From the NCBI GenBank assembly GCA_009886045.1, contig VFJO01000181.1, forward strand, positions 1-49,481: a stretch of 49,481 nucleotides of DNA, read 5' to 3'. This stretch comes from Verrucomicrobiota bacterium. Its GTDB lineage: Bacteria; Verrucomicrobiota; Verrucomicrobiia; Chthoniobacterales; Terrimicrobiaceae. Below the pieces are notes generated by a model, which did not search any database, was not told where the DNA came from, and saw only the letters and a program-made list of their open reading frames with translations. Shown piece by piece: positions 49,481-49,481 of this stretch (within the stretch, counting starts at the first letter, position 1; each line of letters begins with the position of its first letter). Position numbers and translations under genes: made by a program.

Positions 49481-49481
49481 A

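Noticed and set aside
1-49481. tRNA, rRNA, complete insertion sequence or prophage genes
   Set aside because: No cloverleaf-like sequence, rRNA motif, transposase or phage structural protein was recognised on either strand by reading; short or unusual RNAs could be missed.

Overview
The window reads as a chromosome segment of a Gram-negative bacterium, most likely of the Verrucomicrobiota. This placement is inference. It rests on the flavour of the proteins, an outer-membrane biosynthesis gene (lpxA), the short G+C-rich intergenic repeats, and a trimmed ribosomal-protein operon. No rRNA or tRNA gene was seen to fix it. Coding density is high, and many gene pairs share a 4-base ATGA overlap, so most of the window is organised in operons.

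Layout. (1) 1-2766, minus strand: a glycine cleavage operon gcvT-gcvH-(21-codon ORF)-gcvP. gcvP breaks off near base 275 against a fragment of an alpha/beta hydrolase on the other strand. (2) 2816-6521: an efflux module resembling MdtNOP (YtcA-like protein, HlyD-type adaptor and FUSC-type membrane protein on minus; an outer-membrane factor divergent on plus). (3) 6528-10146, minus: lpxA, radC, leuD, leuC. (4) 10304-17248: an acyl desaturase with an added coiled-coil tail, a 740-base repeat-rich gap, a Spy-like periplasmic protein, transaldolase, TatD, an alpha/beta hydrolase, a secreted unknown and CorA. (5) 17461-24569, plus: a ribbon-helix-helix protein, a tight five-gene operon (FAD oxidoreductase, TIM-barrel isomerase, flippase-like membrane protein, RibD C-terminal-type reductase, secreted protein), a small divergent flagellin-like protein, two tandem fluoride channels and an HU protein. 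(6) 24746-29140, minus: DUF885 protein, glycosyltransferase, gpsA and plsY (phospholipid precursors). (7) 29289-32216, plus: a miniature protein-kinase-like protein overlapping a PP2C phosphatase, then leuA.

(8) 32381-39740 is the accessory part. Two NAD-dependent sugar-nucleotide epimerase genes bracket an island of damaged genes: a split nucleotidyltransferase-like gene, a vapBC pair with three in-frame amber codons, a 195-base inverted copy of the start of the second epimerase fused to a DUF3108-like fragment and a truncated TetR regulator, an iron-type alcohol dehydrogenase and a CsbD-like remnant. Beyond the second epimerase lie an intact RelE/Phd-type toxin-antitoxin pair and a frameshifted DinB-like remnant.

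(9) 40181-49480, minus: the spc/alpha ribosomal operon from L16 to S4 with SecY, Map, IF-1 and L36. S14, L30, adk, rpoA and L17 are absent from their usual places. S11 carries an unusual 145-residue repetitive N-terminal extension, and SecY carries an extra C-terminal membrane segment. A strong bidirectional hairpin closes the operon.

No CRISPR array, rRNA, tRNA, complete insertion sequence or prophage was recognised. The most interesting items are the repeat-extended S11, the amber-riddled vapBC, the orphan flagellin-like protein, the mini-kinase/PP2C pair and the mosaic of gene fragments at 35056-35752.
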